From Pseudomonadota bacterium (GTDB lineage Bacteria > Pseudomonadota > Gammaproteobacteria > Acidiferrobacterales > Acidiferrobacteraceae), in the NCBI GenBank assembly GCA_021795715.1, contig JAJYPD010000006.1, positions 1 through 64,000 of the forward strand: a DNA stretch of 64,000 nucleotides, in the 5' to 3' direction. Positions 1 through 8,124 of the stretch are shown one piece after another. Under the pieces are notes generated by a model that ran no database searches, was not told the origin of the DNA, and was given only the letters and a program-made list of their open reading frames with translations. Made by a program: the position numbers and the translations under genes. Positions within the stretch are counted from its first letter, which is position 1; every line of letters begins with the position of its first letter.

Positions 1-66
1 CGGCGGCTTTGCGCCGCGTACGCCAGTGGAGCGAGCAGGCGAGTCTGCGAGTTGCGTTAAGAATCA

Positions 67-519
67 GTGGATGACCTCCGCGGAGCGATCTCCTCATTTG
101 ATGAGATTAACGGCAGAGAATTCACTAGCGCGATCGCGCGCGATTATGCGGATGCGCTCGTGATCGGCGCGCCCATGTCCAGCCGCCGACCACGGCCGCC
201 GCTGCGGCTGGCGGCGAACCGGTTGGCCGATTGGGCGGTGTCCCGGATTACGGGTTGCCGGGTCATCGACAGCCAGTCGGGCCTGCGGGTGTATCCGCGC
301 CGCCTCTTCGAGGTGCTCATGGATTCGAAAGCCGAGGGCGGTTTTGCCTTCGAGACGCGCGCGCTCATCACCGCCGCGGAGCTCGGATTGCCGCTGTTGC
401 TGATCCCTGTCGAGGCGCGCTATCCCGCGCATCGCCGGCCAAGTCACTACCGGCCGGTGCGCGACACCGTCCGTATCGCCCGCCTGCTCATTGGCGAATG
501 GTTGCGCCGGATGCGTTAG
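67..519 (+). pseudogene. C-terminal remnant of a GT2 polyprenyl-phosphate glycosyltransferase (DPM1-like)
   Basis: The 150-residue frame opens with GTG. From about residue 27 it matches the end of the GT2 dolichyl/polyprenyl-phosphate hexosyltransferase domain: an ALVIGAPM stretch, ANRLADW, the DSQSGLRVYP motif and a GFAFETRALI block. The usual N-terminal half with the nucleotide-binding DXD region is missing. The first 25 or so codons do not resemble the family and are more AT-rich, so the gene looks joined to unrelated DNA near position 140. An intact gene of this type has about 230-250 codons. It could still be expressed as a short protein, but a full transferase activity is unlikely. The break is seen directly; the cause (deletion or insertion) is not. 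Confidence 0.55.
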
Positions 520-528
520 GTGCCGCGC

Positions 529-777
529 TCAGCGGCCCTTGCCCTTGATGGCGTGCCAGAAGGCGAGTCCACCGGCCTTGGCGGCATGCCCTATGGCAAG
601 CCCCGCCCGCTTGGCGGCGTGGCCGACATGGCGGCCGGCCGTGCCGAGCGCGTGGCCGGCCTGGACGGCGTCGCTTTTCAGGCTCGCACGGGCCGCAGGC
701 GCTGCCGCCAGCAGGGAAATGCTGATAAGACCCGCCACCACGCGCAGGCCGACTGTTTTGTATGGGTGCCGTGTCAT
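529..777 (-). CDS. Small secreted Ala/Gly/His-rich protein, unknown function
   Basis: The 82-residue product starts with a basic n-region, then a hydrophobic core (about residues 9-28) ending in APAARA, a good signal peptidase I site. The mature part is about 50 residues of repeated GHA-A-K-AGLA-type units, rich in alanine, glycine, histidine and lysine, and could be amphipathic helices. It lies on the opposite strand to both neighbours and would be exported to the periplasm. I do not recognise a family. No clear Shine-Dalgarno precedes the ATG, so the call rests on the signal peptide and composition. Confidence 0.5.
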   Translation of the reverse strand: MTRHPYKTVGLRVVAGLISISLLAAAPAARASLKSDAVQAGHALGTAGRHVGHAAKRAGLAIGHAAKAGGLAFWHAIKGKGR

Positions 778-890
778 AAGGATCGTGTCATGGAAAGAAC
801 TCCGTTTGCGGCATTTTAGCAGTTCGGCCCGCTGCGCGGCGAGTCCTCAAGGTCGCACCTGCCCGCGGCGGGGGGGCGTTAAGATGCCGC

Positions 891-2168
891 ATGAGTACAG
901 ACAGGGCGCAGGGGCGGGGCCGGCTGCGGGTGCGCTGGTTTCTGCGCGAGCCGGGGCCTGGCTTTCTCACGGCTGCGGCCGATGACGATCCGAGCAACAT
1001 CGCCACCTACTCCCAGGTGGGTGCCCAGCTGCACTACCGCCTGGTGTGGACCCTGTGGTTTTTTTACCCGCTGGTTGCGGCCGTCCAGGATGCCTGCGCC
1101 CGGTTGGCGCAGGCCACCGGTCAAGGGCTCGCGGCGAATCTCCGCCGGCATTACGGGGCCGGCGTCGCCTGTGCGCTGGTCGTCTCGCTGCTTGCCGCCA
1201 ACGTCATCAACATCGCCGCGGATCTGCTCGCCATCGGTGGCGCGGCGCGCCTGCTTTTCGGCGGCCGGCGCATCGTGTATGCGGCCGCCTTCGCGGTACT
1301 GATCATCACGCTCGAAGTCTGGGTGCCGTATCGCCGTTACGCGCGTGTCCTCGCAGTGCTGTCATTGAGCCTGCTTGCCTATGTGGCGACGGCGTTTGCC
1401 GTGGATGTCGACTGGCACGCCGCGTGGCGGCACATGGTGCCGCAATGGCCGTCCGGCCACGCCGCGGTCATGGGGCTGGTGGCGATCGCCGGTACGACCA
1501 TCAGCCCCTACCTCTTTTTCTGGCAGGCGGGCCAGGAGGCGGAGCGCGTGCACGAAGGGGCGCCTTCCTCTTGCCCAGCGTCCGTCCGGTCAGAGCGCCG
1601 CCGCATCTCCGCCGACACCTATCTTGGCATGGCGCTCTCACAGATCATCGGGTTTTTCATCATGGTGACGGCGGCAGCCACGCTGGGCGCCCACGGCATG
1701 GATCATGTCGATACCGCCGAACAGGCCGCCCGCGCGCTGGCGCCGCTGGCCGGGCGCTTCACATTCGTGGTGTTCGCCATCGGCATGGTCGGTACGGGCC
1801 TTTTGTCGATTCCGGCGCTGGCCGGTGCCAGCGCCTACGCGCTGGCCGAGATGTTCGGCTGGCGCTCCGGGCTCGGTCTGCCGCCGGCGGGCGCGCCCCG
1901 TTTTTATCTTGCCATCGCCCTGTCGGTGCTGTGCGGATTGATGTTAAATGGCATTCCGGTCGACGCCATGCGCGCCTTGTATCTGAGCGCGGTGTTGAAC
2001 GGTCTGGTGGCCGTGCCCATACTCGCGCTGACGGCGCGGCTTGCCGAGCGGCCGGCGGTCGCCGGCGCGTTCGCATCGACCTCTTTGCAGCGTGCGCTCG
2101 TGTGGCTGGCGACGGCGCTGATGGCCTGTGCGGCGCTGCTGTTGCTTGGCGACAGTGTGGGCCTGTAG
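891..2168 (+). CDS. Nramp-family divalent metal transporter, variant clade
   Basis: The 425-residue integral membrane protein has about 11 hydrophobic segments. The first carries DDDPSNIATYSQVGA, equivalent to the Nramp TM1 metal motif (DPxN). TM6 reads GTTISPYLFFWQ, where classical Mn/Fe Nramps have the methionine-containing MPH motif. This pattern is typical of the Nramp-related subgroup whose members have been linked to other divalent ions such as magnesium. It probably imports a divalent cation across the inner membrane with protons; the ion cannot be decided from sequence. The ATG at 891 is preceded by a run of G that may serve as ribosome binding site. It is followed by ispH after about 120 bases and is probably a separate unit. 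Confidence 0.8.
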   Translation: MSTDRAQGRGRLRVRWFLREPGPGFLTAAADDDPSNIATYSQVGAQLHYRLVWTLWFFYPLVAAVQDACARLAQATGQGLAANLRRHYGAGVACALVVSLLAANVINIAADLLAIGGAARLLFGGRRIVYAAAFAVLIITLEVWVPYRRYARVLAVLSLSLLAYVATAFAVDVDWHAAWRHMVPQWPSGHAAVMGLVAIAGTTISPYLFFWQAGQEAERVHEGAPSSCPASVRSERRRISADTYLGMALSQIIGFFIMVTAAATLGAHGMDHVDTAEQAARALAPLAGRFTFVVFAIGMVGTGLLSIPALAGASAYALAEMFGWRSGLGLPPAGAPRFYLAIALSVLCGLMLNGIPVDAMRALYLSAVLNGLVAVPILALTARLAERPAVAGAFASTSLQRALVWLATALMACAALLLLGDSVGL

Positions 2169-2208
2169 GCCACTCAGACCTTTACCTGGCGCGCGCCATT
2201 CAGTAGCA

Positions 2209-2217
2209 TGCTAAGAT
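2209..2217 (+). promoter_or_regulatory. Possible extended -10 promoter for the hopanoid locus
   Basis: TG at 2209-2210, one base, then TAAGAT at 2212-2217 forms an extended -10 element 70 bases before the ispH ATG. No good -35 hexamer sits at 16-18 bases upstream (the region is GCGCGC). The position fits the start of the long plus-strand hopanoid run, but the match is modest. Confidence 0.3.
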
Positions 2218-2287
2218 TCGCCGCCGATCCGCAATCTTTCGGGTGGCTCTGCCTGGGCATCGTGTCGAGGGAAGGAACACAGCGCAT

Positions 2288-3247
2288 ATGAGCGAAAAGC
2301 CGACGTTGGACATCGTGCTGGCCCAGCCGCGGGGATTTTGTGCCGGTGTGGTGCGGGCCATCGAGATCGTGGAACGGGCCCTGGAGGTGTACGGGCCGCC
2401 CGTGTACGTTCTCCACGAAATCGTTCACAACCAGCATGTGGTTCAGGATCTGCGCGCGCGCGGCGCCATCTTCGTCGAGCGTCTGGAGGAGGTGCCGGCC
2501 AAGGCGCCGACCATCTTCAGTGCGCACGGCGTGGCGACGGCATTGGTCGACGAAGCGGCGGCACGCGAGCTCGATGTCATCGACGCCACCTGTCCGCTGG
2601 TGACGAAGGTGCACTATCAGGCGCAGCGCTACAGTCTGCAGAATTACACGGTGATCATCATCGGCCACCCCGGGCATCCGGAAGTGGAAGGTACGCGCGG
2701 GCGCATACCAGGCCCCGTCTACGTCGTGTCGGACACGAACGACGTGGCCAATCTGCAGGTGGCCGACGATGCCAATCTCGCCTATGTGACACAGACCACG
2801 CTCAGTGTCGACGACACCAAGGACGTCATCGCCGCCCTGCGGGCCCGCTTTCCGCGTATCCAGGGCCCGGATTTGAGCGGCATCTGTTATGCCACGCAGA
2901 ATCGCCAGAACGCGGTCCGGCAGCTGTCCGGGCAGGTCGATATCCTGCTCGTCGTCGGGGCGCGCAACAGTTCGAATTCAAACCGGTTGCGTGAAGTGGG
3001 CGAGCAACCGAATACCAAGGCCTATCTGGTGCAGGATGCCAGTGAGGTCGATCCGGCCTGGTTTCAGGGATCCGTGCGCATCGGGATCACGGCGGGCGCC
3101 TCGACACCGGAGGTGCTGGTGCGCGGGGTGCTCGAACGGTTGGCCTCGTTGGGCGTGGCCTCGGTCGCCGAGCTGCCGGCCGAACCGGAGACGACGACAT
3201 TCCGGCTGCCCGCCACCCTACTGAAAAAGACCCGTACCGCCGTCTAG
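2288..3247 (+). CDS. ispH: 4-hydroxy-3-methylbut-2-enyl diphosphate reductase
   Basis: IspH (LytB) performs the last step of the MEP pathway, reducing HMBPP to IPP and DMAPP with a [4Fe-4S] cluster. The three cluster cysteines are visible at C18 (RGFCAGV), C102 (DATCPLV) and C200 (GICYAT), as are the HEIVHN, SAHG and GHPGHPEVEGT motifs. The 319-residue length is normal. I chose the ATG at 2288 because a GGAAGGA lies just upstream and the protein then starts like its homologues; an in-frame ATG at 2243 would add 15 unconserved residues. It is the first gene of the hopanoid run, so precursor supply and hopanoid synthesis are probably co-transcribed. Confidence 0.95.
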   Translation: MSEKPTLDIVLAQPRGFCAGVVRAIEIVERALEVYGPPVYVLHEIVHNQHVVQDLRARGAIFVERLEEVPAKAPTIFSAHGVATALVDEAAARELDVIDATCPLVTKVHYQAQRYSLQNYTVIIIGHPGHPEVEGTRGRIPGPVYVVSDTNDVANLQVADDANLAYVTQTTLSVDDTKDVIAALRARFPRIQGPDLSGICYATQNRQNAVRQLSGQVDILLVVGARNSSNSNRLREVGEQPNTKAYLVQDASEVDPAWFQGSVRIGITAGASTPEVLVRGVLERLASLGVASVAELPAEPETTTFRLPATLLKKTRTAV

Positions 3248-3283
3248 ACGGCGCGAAGCCCAAAGCGCAGGAGAACAACCACA

Positions 3284-4402
3284 ATGCAAGTGCCGATCAG
3301 ACAACAGTGGCGTGTGGGCCGCTATATCTTGGGTCAGAAGTTGCGGGGCGTGAAGCATTATCCGCTGGTGCTGATGCTCGAGCCTCTGTTTCGATGCAAT
3401 CTCGAATGTGCCGGTTGCGGCAAGATCGAATACCCCGATGAGATCCTCGACAAGCGGCTGAGCGTGGACGAGTGTCTGCGCGCAGTCGATGAGTGTGGTG
3501 CGCCCATCGTGTCGATCCCCGGCGGCGAGCCGCTGATCCACAAGGACATGGCCGCGATCGTCAAGGGTATCGTCGCGCGCAAGAAGTTCGTGTACCTGTG
3601 TACGAATGCGTTGCTGCTGGCGCGCAAGATCGACGAGTACACACCGTCACCTTATCTTACGTTTTCCATTCATCTTGACGGCAACCGCGAACGGCATGAC
3701 AAGTCGGTGTGCCGGGAGGGCGTATTTGACAAGGCGGTGGAAGCGATCAAGATGGCGCGCGACCGCGGTTTTCGCGTGACCATCAACTGCACCTTGTTCC
3801 AGGATGAAAATCCGGAGGAGGTCGCGGACTTCTTTGATTACGTGAATGCACTCGGTGTCGAAGGAGTCACCGTGTCGCCGGGCTACAGCTACGAGCTCGC
3901 GCCCCGTCAGGACGTGTTTTTGCGCCGCAGCCAGAGCAAGAATCTGTTCCGCCGCATCTTTACCATTGGCAAGGAGCGCAATGCCAAGTGGAGCTTCAAT
4001 CAGTCGAGCCTCTTTCTCGACTTTCTTGCCGGCAATCAGGATTACGAGTGCACGCCGTGGAGCAACCCGACGCGCAACGTGTTCGGCTGGCAAAAGCCCT
4101 GCTACCTGCTGAGCGAAGAGGGTTATGCGGCGACGTTCCGCGAGCTGATCGAAACGACCCCCTGGGACCGGTATGGCACGGGGCGGCACCCCAAGTGCGA
4201 CAACTGCATGGTCCACTGCGGCTATGAGGGCACTGCGGTCAACGACACCTTCGCGCATCCCCTGAAGGCACTGCGGGTGTTTTTCCAGGGACCGCGCACC
4301 GAAGGTCCGATGGCGCCCGAACCGCCGACCACCTACCGCGAACCGGCCGGTATCCCGGTGGCGATGCCCCGCTCCCCGTCGAAAACGTCCGTTCGGACCT
4401 GA
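3284..4402 (+). CDS. hpnH: Adenosylhopane synthase, radical SAM protein HpnH
   Basis: HpnH joins the 5'-deoxyadenosyl group from SAM to diploptene, giving adenosylhopane, the first side-chain step toward bacteriohopanepolyols. The radical SAM cluster cysteines are C38, C42 and C45 (CNLECAGC), followed by the SIPGGEPL substrate/SAM motif. A C-terminal CDNCMVHCGYEG cysteine cluster is also present, as in HpnH homologues. The length of 372 residues is typical. A ribosome binding site (CAGGAGAA) lies just before the ATG. It begins 36 bases after ispH and ends 10 bases before hpnB, so it is part of the same operon. Confidence 0.95.
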   Translation: MQVPIRQQWRVGRYILGQKLRGVKHYPLVLMLEPLFRCNLECAGCGKIEYPDEILDKRLSVDECLRAVDECGAPIVSIPGGEPLIHKDMAAIVKGIVARKKFVYLCTNALLLARKIDEYTPSPYLTFSIHLDGNRERHDKSVCREGVFDKAVEAIKMARDRGFRVTINCTLFQDENPEEVADFFDYVNALGVEGVTVSPGYSYELAPRQDVFLRRSQSKNLFRRIFTIGKERNAKWSFNQSSLFLDFLAGNQDYECTPWSNPTRNVFGWQKPCYLLSEEGYAATFRELIETTPWDRYGTGRHPKCDNCMVHCGYEGTAVNDTFAHPLKALRVFFQGPRTEGPMAPEPPTTYREPAGIPVAMPRSPSKTSVRT

Positions 4403-4412
4403 CGGGTTTGTG

Positions 4413-5522
4413 ATGGTCATCGCGGCAGCCGTGGCCGCTTTGCTGTGGTTTGCGGTGCTGATCGTGCCCTGGCAACCGTGGCGCATGAGCGAGCGGTTGC
4501 CGCAAGGCGCCGCCACCGTCCCCGACGGCGCCGTGACCGTGCTGATACCGGCGCGCAACGAAGCGGGTGTGATCGGGCGCAGTCTGGCGGCCCTGAAGCA
4601 TCAAGGGGGGGCGCTGCGGGTGATCCTGGTCGACGATGCGTCGACAGACGGCACCGCCGCGGCCGCGCAAGCGGCCGGTCTGGCCGGCCTCGTCGTGATC
4701 GCCAGTGCGCCTTTGCCGGCGGGGTGGACGGGCAAGCTCTGGGCGCTCGAGCAGGGGCGCGCACAGATTCAGACCCCCTATACGCTTCTCCTCGACGCCG
4801 ATATCGAACTCAAGGCGGGTCTTGTCGGCGCGCTGCTCGCCTGGGCCCGCGCGGAGGATCTGACGCTCGTGTCGCTGATGGCGGCGCCTGCCATGCGCGG
4901 CTTCTGGGACCGGTGGTTCATGCCGGCCTTCGTCTATTTCTTCAAGCTTCTCTATCCGTTCCGGCTGGCCAACCGGCGTTCTTCCCGGGTGGCGGCGGCG
5001 GCCGGCGGCTGTGTACTGGTAAAGACCCAGGCGCTGGCGGATCTGGGTGGATTCGGGGTGCTGCGCGGGGCTGTCATCGACGACTGCACGCTCGCCCGGC
5101 ACATCAAGCGCGCCGGCGGCGGCACCTGGATCGGTGTGACCCGCGACGCGGTCATGTTGCGCGCCAACACCGTAAAGAGCCTGTGGATGATGGTGGCGCG
5201 CACGGCCTTCGCGCAGCTTGGTTACTCATACGGCCTGCTGGCGGTCTGTACCCTGGTGATGCTGGTGGTATTCGCGGTGCCGCTTGGCGGACTCGTCGCG
5301 GGCGGCAGCGGCGCGCGCGGGTGGAGCGCCGGGGCGGTCTTGCTCATGGCGCTTGGTTACATGCCGACTGTGCGTTTCTATGGGCAGAGGAGTTGGGTGG
5401 CCTTCACCTTGCCCATCATTGGTCTGGCCTTTCTGGCTATGACCTATACTTCGGCCCTGTGGTATGCTCGCGGCGTGCGCACGCAGTGGAAGGGTCGCGC
5501 CTACGCGCGCAGAAATGTCTAA
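4413..5522 (+). CDS. hpnB: Hopene-associated glycosyltransferase HpnB
   Basis: This is a GT2-fold membrane glycosyltransferase of 369 residues. It has an N-terminal hydrophobic segment (residues 1-20), the nucleotide-binding VLIPARNEAG and LVDDASTDGT stretches, LLLDADIEL as the metal-binding DXD region, FWDRWFMPAF and AAAAGGCVLVK, and three C-terminal membrane segments. The FWDRW...AAAAGGC pattern is characteristic of HpnB. The sugar and acceptor of HpnB are not established; the name reflects its constant association with hopanoid genes. A GTG at 4410 directly precedes the ATG at 4413 and is an alternative start. It sits tightly between hpnH and hpnM. Confidence 0.9.
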   Translation: MVIAAAVAALLWFAVLIVPWQPWRMSERLPQGAATVPDGAVTVLIPARNEAGVIGRSLAALKHQGGALRVILVDDASTDGTAAAAQAAGLAGLVVIASAPLPAGWTGKLWALEQGRAQIQTPYTLLLDADIELKAGLVGALLAWARAEDLTLVSLMAAPAMRGFWDRWFMPAFVYFFKLLYPFRLANRRSSRVAAAAGGCVLVKTQALADLGGFGVLRGAVIDDCTLARHIKRAGGGTWIGVTRDAVMLRANTVKSLWMMVARTAFAQLGYSYGLLAVCTLVMLVVFAVPLGGLVAGGSGARGWSAGAVLLMALGYMPTVRFYGQRSWVAFTLPIIGLAFLAMTYTSALWYARGVRTQWKGRAYARRNV

Positions 5523-5618
5523 TCACGGCTAAAAGGCCCGTCATCATAAAATATGCCGCGCCTGCGCGCAGGAACGTCGGGGCGTGCGGCGTCGCGCGGG
5601 CACAACAAGGAGATACGC

Positions 5619-6257
5619 ATGGAGTGGTCGCGAAAGGCGGGGTGGACGGTGGTCCTGGCAGGCATGCTGGCCATGGTATCGATCGGGATCGCGGTTGCAC
5701 AGACCCAGGCGGCGCCCGCGGTGACCGTCATCACGAAGTTCCAGGGCACGCTTTTGTCGGTCATGAAAAACGCCAAGACCCTGGGATTTCCGGGGCGTTA
5801 TCGGGAGCTCACGCCGGCGGTGCGCAAGAGTCACAATCTGGCCTTCATCGCGGAGGTGACGCTCGGTCCCTACTGGACCGGACTGACCGCCGCCCAGCGC
5901 GCGCAATTCCAGAAGACATTCACCCGCTTGACCATCGCCACCTACGCCGCGGAATTTGACGGCTACGCGGCCGGCCAGGCGTTTCATGTCACCGGGTCGC
6001 GCGTTTTGGGTAATGGCGATGTGATCGTGGCCACGGAGCTCGTGTCGGCCAAGGGGCGGCAGGCCCGCCTCGATTATCTGCTGGCGCCGTCGCATGGCAA
6101 CTGGCAGATCGTCAATATCGTCGCCAACGGGGTGAGCGATCTCGCCCTCAAGCGCGCGCAGTATACGGCCATCATGCGCGCTCAGGGCTTTCCCGTATTG
6201 CTGAAAAAACTGCGCGCCAAGGTGGCGCGGCTCATGGCTTTGCACAAGGCTGCCTAG
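5619..6257 (+). CDS. hpnM: HpnM, MlaC-like periplasmic lipid-binding protein
   Basis: HpnM belongs to the MlaC/Ttg2D superfamily of periplasmic lipid carriers. The 212-residue product has a signal peptide (residues 1-28, ending in AVAQ), then the family body with RYRELTP, NLAFIAEVTLGPYW, FTRLTIATYAAEFDGY and a DYLLAPSHGNWQIVNIVANGVSDLALKR-type core typical of the fold. An AAGGAGA at 5607-5613 sets the ATG at 5619. By family logic it would carry a hopanoid or phospholipid between membranes. The MlaA-like gene follows after 36 bases, and hpnN, encoding an RND transporter, lies in the same operon, so the three may form a transport route. Confidence 0.9.
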   Translation: MEWSRKAGWTVVLAGMLAMVSIGIAVAQTQAAPAVTVITKFQGTLLSVMKNAKTLGFPGRYRELTPAVRKSHNLAFIAEVTLGPYWTGLTAAQRAQFQKTFTRLTIATYAAEFDGYAAGQAFHVTGSRVLGNGDVIVATELVSAKGRQARLDYLLAPSHGNWQIVNIVANGVSDLALKRAQYTAIMRAQGFPVLLKKLRAKVARLMALHKAA

Positions 6258-6293
6258 GACGGATGCCGGACGCGCTGACAACGGGCCGATGCC

Positions 6294-7133
6294 GTGCCTA
6301 GAGGTGGGTTGTGGGTCATGGCCGGACTGATGATCCTGGTGTTGTCCGGATGTGCGACCATGACCGGCCGGCCGGCAGGCGGCGTGGATGATCCCTTGGA
6401 ACCGATGAACCGGGCTTTCTATCACTTCAACAGCGAGGCCGACCGGTGGGTGATGACACCGGTGTCCAACGCGTATGTGGCGGTCACGCCAAAGCCGGTG
6501 CGCGGCTCGCTCACCAACTTCTTCGACAACGTCAGTTACCCGAACGTCATCGTGAACGATTTCCTGCAGGGACGGGTCGTGCAAGGGGCAAGCGACATCG
6601 GCCGCTTCGTCGTCAACAGCACCCTTGGTATGCTTGGTTTTTTCGATGTCGCCGGACGTCTCGGACTGAAGGCGCATACGGAAGATGCCGGACTGACGCT
6701 TGCGCGCTGGGGCGTGCCGCGCGGACCCTATCTGGTACTGCCCTTCGTCGGACCCGATACGCTGCGCAATACACCGAGTATCGCATTCAGCATCTTTACG
6801 AACGTGCTCTATTACGTCGGCAATGCGGCCGTCACCGTGCCGCTTAGCATCATCAGCGTCATCAATACGCGAGCCAATGCGACCAACGAGATCGAGTACG
6901 TACGCCGCAACGCGGTCGATCCCTACATCTTTACACGCGATGCCTATCTCCAGCACCGCAACTACCTGATCCACGGCAAGCATCTGGGTCTTAATTCCGT
7001 GGAACAGCTGATGCTGCCGCCCGGCACGCCCGTGCCGACACCGGGAAAGCCGCGGGTCGACCCGCCTTTGAAGCTGCCGCGTCCATGGCCGAAGCGCGCG
7101 GCGATCCGGCGCCCGCCCGTACCGGCTGCCTGA
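6294..7133 (+). CDS. MlaA/VacJ-family outer-membrane lipoprotein
   Basis: MlaA proteins are outer-membrane lipoproteins that move phospholipids between the outer leaflet and the periplasmic carrier MlaC. The lipobox LSGC is at C20. The body holds DPLEPMNRAFYHFN, PVRGSLTNFFDNVSYPN, RFVVNSTLGMLGFFDVA and RGPYLVLPFVGP, all standard MlaA signatures. The C-terminal tail is proline- and arginine-rich. I use the GTG at 6294 because it gives a proper charged n-region; the ATG at 6318 would leave no positive charge before the hydrophobic core. No mlaBDEF genes are nearby; the partner is more likely HpnM, encoded next door. Its stop is 4 bases before hpnA. Confidence 0.9.
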   Translation: MPRGGLWVMAGLMILVLSGCATMTGRPAGGVDDPLEPMNRAFYHFNSEADRWVMTPVSNAYVAVTPKPVRGSLTNFFDNVSYPNVIVNDFLQGRVVQGASDIGRFVVNSTLGMLGFFDVAGRLGLKAHTEDAGLTLARWGVPRGPYLVLPFVGPDTLRNTPSIAFSIFTNVLYYVGNAAVTVPLSIISVINTRANATNEIEYVRRNAVDPYIFTRDAYLQHRNYLIHGKHLGLNSVEQLMLPPGTPVPTPGKPRVDPPLKLPRPWPKRAAIRRPPVPAA

Positions 7134-7137
7134 GCGC

Positions 7138-8124
7138 ATGGATATTCTTCTTACGGGTGGCAGCGGATTCGTCGGGTCGTCAGTGGCCCGGGCGCTGCTT
7201 GCGCGCGGACACCGGGTGCGCGCGCTGGTGCGCCCGCAGAGCGACCGCACCAATCTGGCCGATCTTCCCGTCGAATACGTGGTCGGTGACCTGACCGACG
7301 AGGCATCGCTCACCGAAGCGGCCGCCGGTTGCGCGGGTCTTTTCCATGTGGCCGCCGATTACCGGCTGTGGGCGCCGGATGCCGAAGCCATGTACCGCGC
7401 CAACGTCGAGGGCACGCGCACGCTCATGACCGCGGCGATGCGCGCGGGGGTGTCGCGGATCGTCTACACGAGCAGCGTCGCGGTGCTGGGGCTTGTGCGC
7501 GACGGTGTCGCCGATGAAGAGACACCGGTGACCCTGGCGGACATGATCGGGCCCTACAAACGCTCGAAATATTTGGCCGAGGAGGCCGTCAGGGCGCTGA
7601 TCGCAGAGGGGCTTCCGGCGGTCATCGTCAATCCGTCGACACCGGTCGGGCCGCGCGATATCAAGCCTACGCCCACCGGGCGGATCATCCGCGACGCGGC
7701 CTGCGGGCGCATTCCCGCCTATGTCGATACCGGCCTCAATGTCGTGCATGTCGATGACGTCGCCGAAGGCCATTGTCTGGCCTTTGAGCGCGGTACCATC
7801 GGCGAGCGCTACGTGCTGGGCGGCGAGAATCTGCCGCTGCGCGACATGCTGGCGGCGATCGCGGGGCTAACCGGCCGCCGGCCGCCCAAGCTGCGCCTGT
7901 CGCCGCATCTGCTCTGGCCGGTGGCGTGGATTGCCGAAGGCGTGGTGCGATCGCGGGGACGGGGCGTGCCGCTTCTGACGGTAGACGAGCTGCGCATGGC
8001 ACAAAAACGCATGTTCTTTTCGTCGGCCAAGGCGCAGCAGGCGCTCGGCTACCGGGCGCGCCCGGCGTTCGAGGCGCTTGACGACGCGGTCCGCTGGTTT
8101 CGTGATCACGGCTATTTGCGGTGA
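7138..8124 (+). CDS. hpnA: Hopanoid-associated sugar epimerase HpnA
   Basis: HpnA is an extended short-chain dehydrogenase/reductase related to dihydroflavonol reductases and sugar epimerases. The Rossmann motif TGGSGFVG is at residues 6-13, and the catalytic tyrosine and lysine are Y140 and K144 (PYKRSK) with an upstream YTSSVAV serine strand. The length of 328 residues is normal. Its exact substrate is unproven; the family occurs almost only with hopanoid genes and is thought to act on the side chain or head group. It overlaps the hpnI start by one base (TGATG), which implies translational coupling. Confidence 0.93.
   Translation: MDILLTGGSGFVGSSVARALLARGHRVRALVRPQSDRTNLADLPVEYVVGDLTDEASLTEAAAGCAGLFHVAADYRLWAPDAEAMYRANVEGTRTLMTAAMRAGVSRIVYTSSVAVLGLVRDGVADEETPVTLADMIGPYKRSKYLAEEAVRALIAEGLPAVIVNPSTPVGPRDIKPTPTGRIIRDAACGRIPAYVDTGLNVVHVDDVAEGHCLAFERGTIGERYVLGGENLPLRDMLAAIAGLTGRRPPKLRLSPHLLWPVAWIAEGVVRSRGRGVPLLTVDELRMAQKRMFFSSAKAQQALGYRARPAFEALDDAVRWFRDHGYLR

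Noticed and set aside
5561-5572. CCTGCGCGCAGG palindrome before hpnM as an operator
   Set aside because: Short GC palindromes of this kind occur often in this sequence and nothing else supports regulation there.
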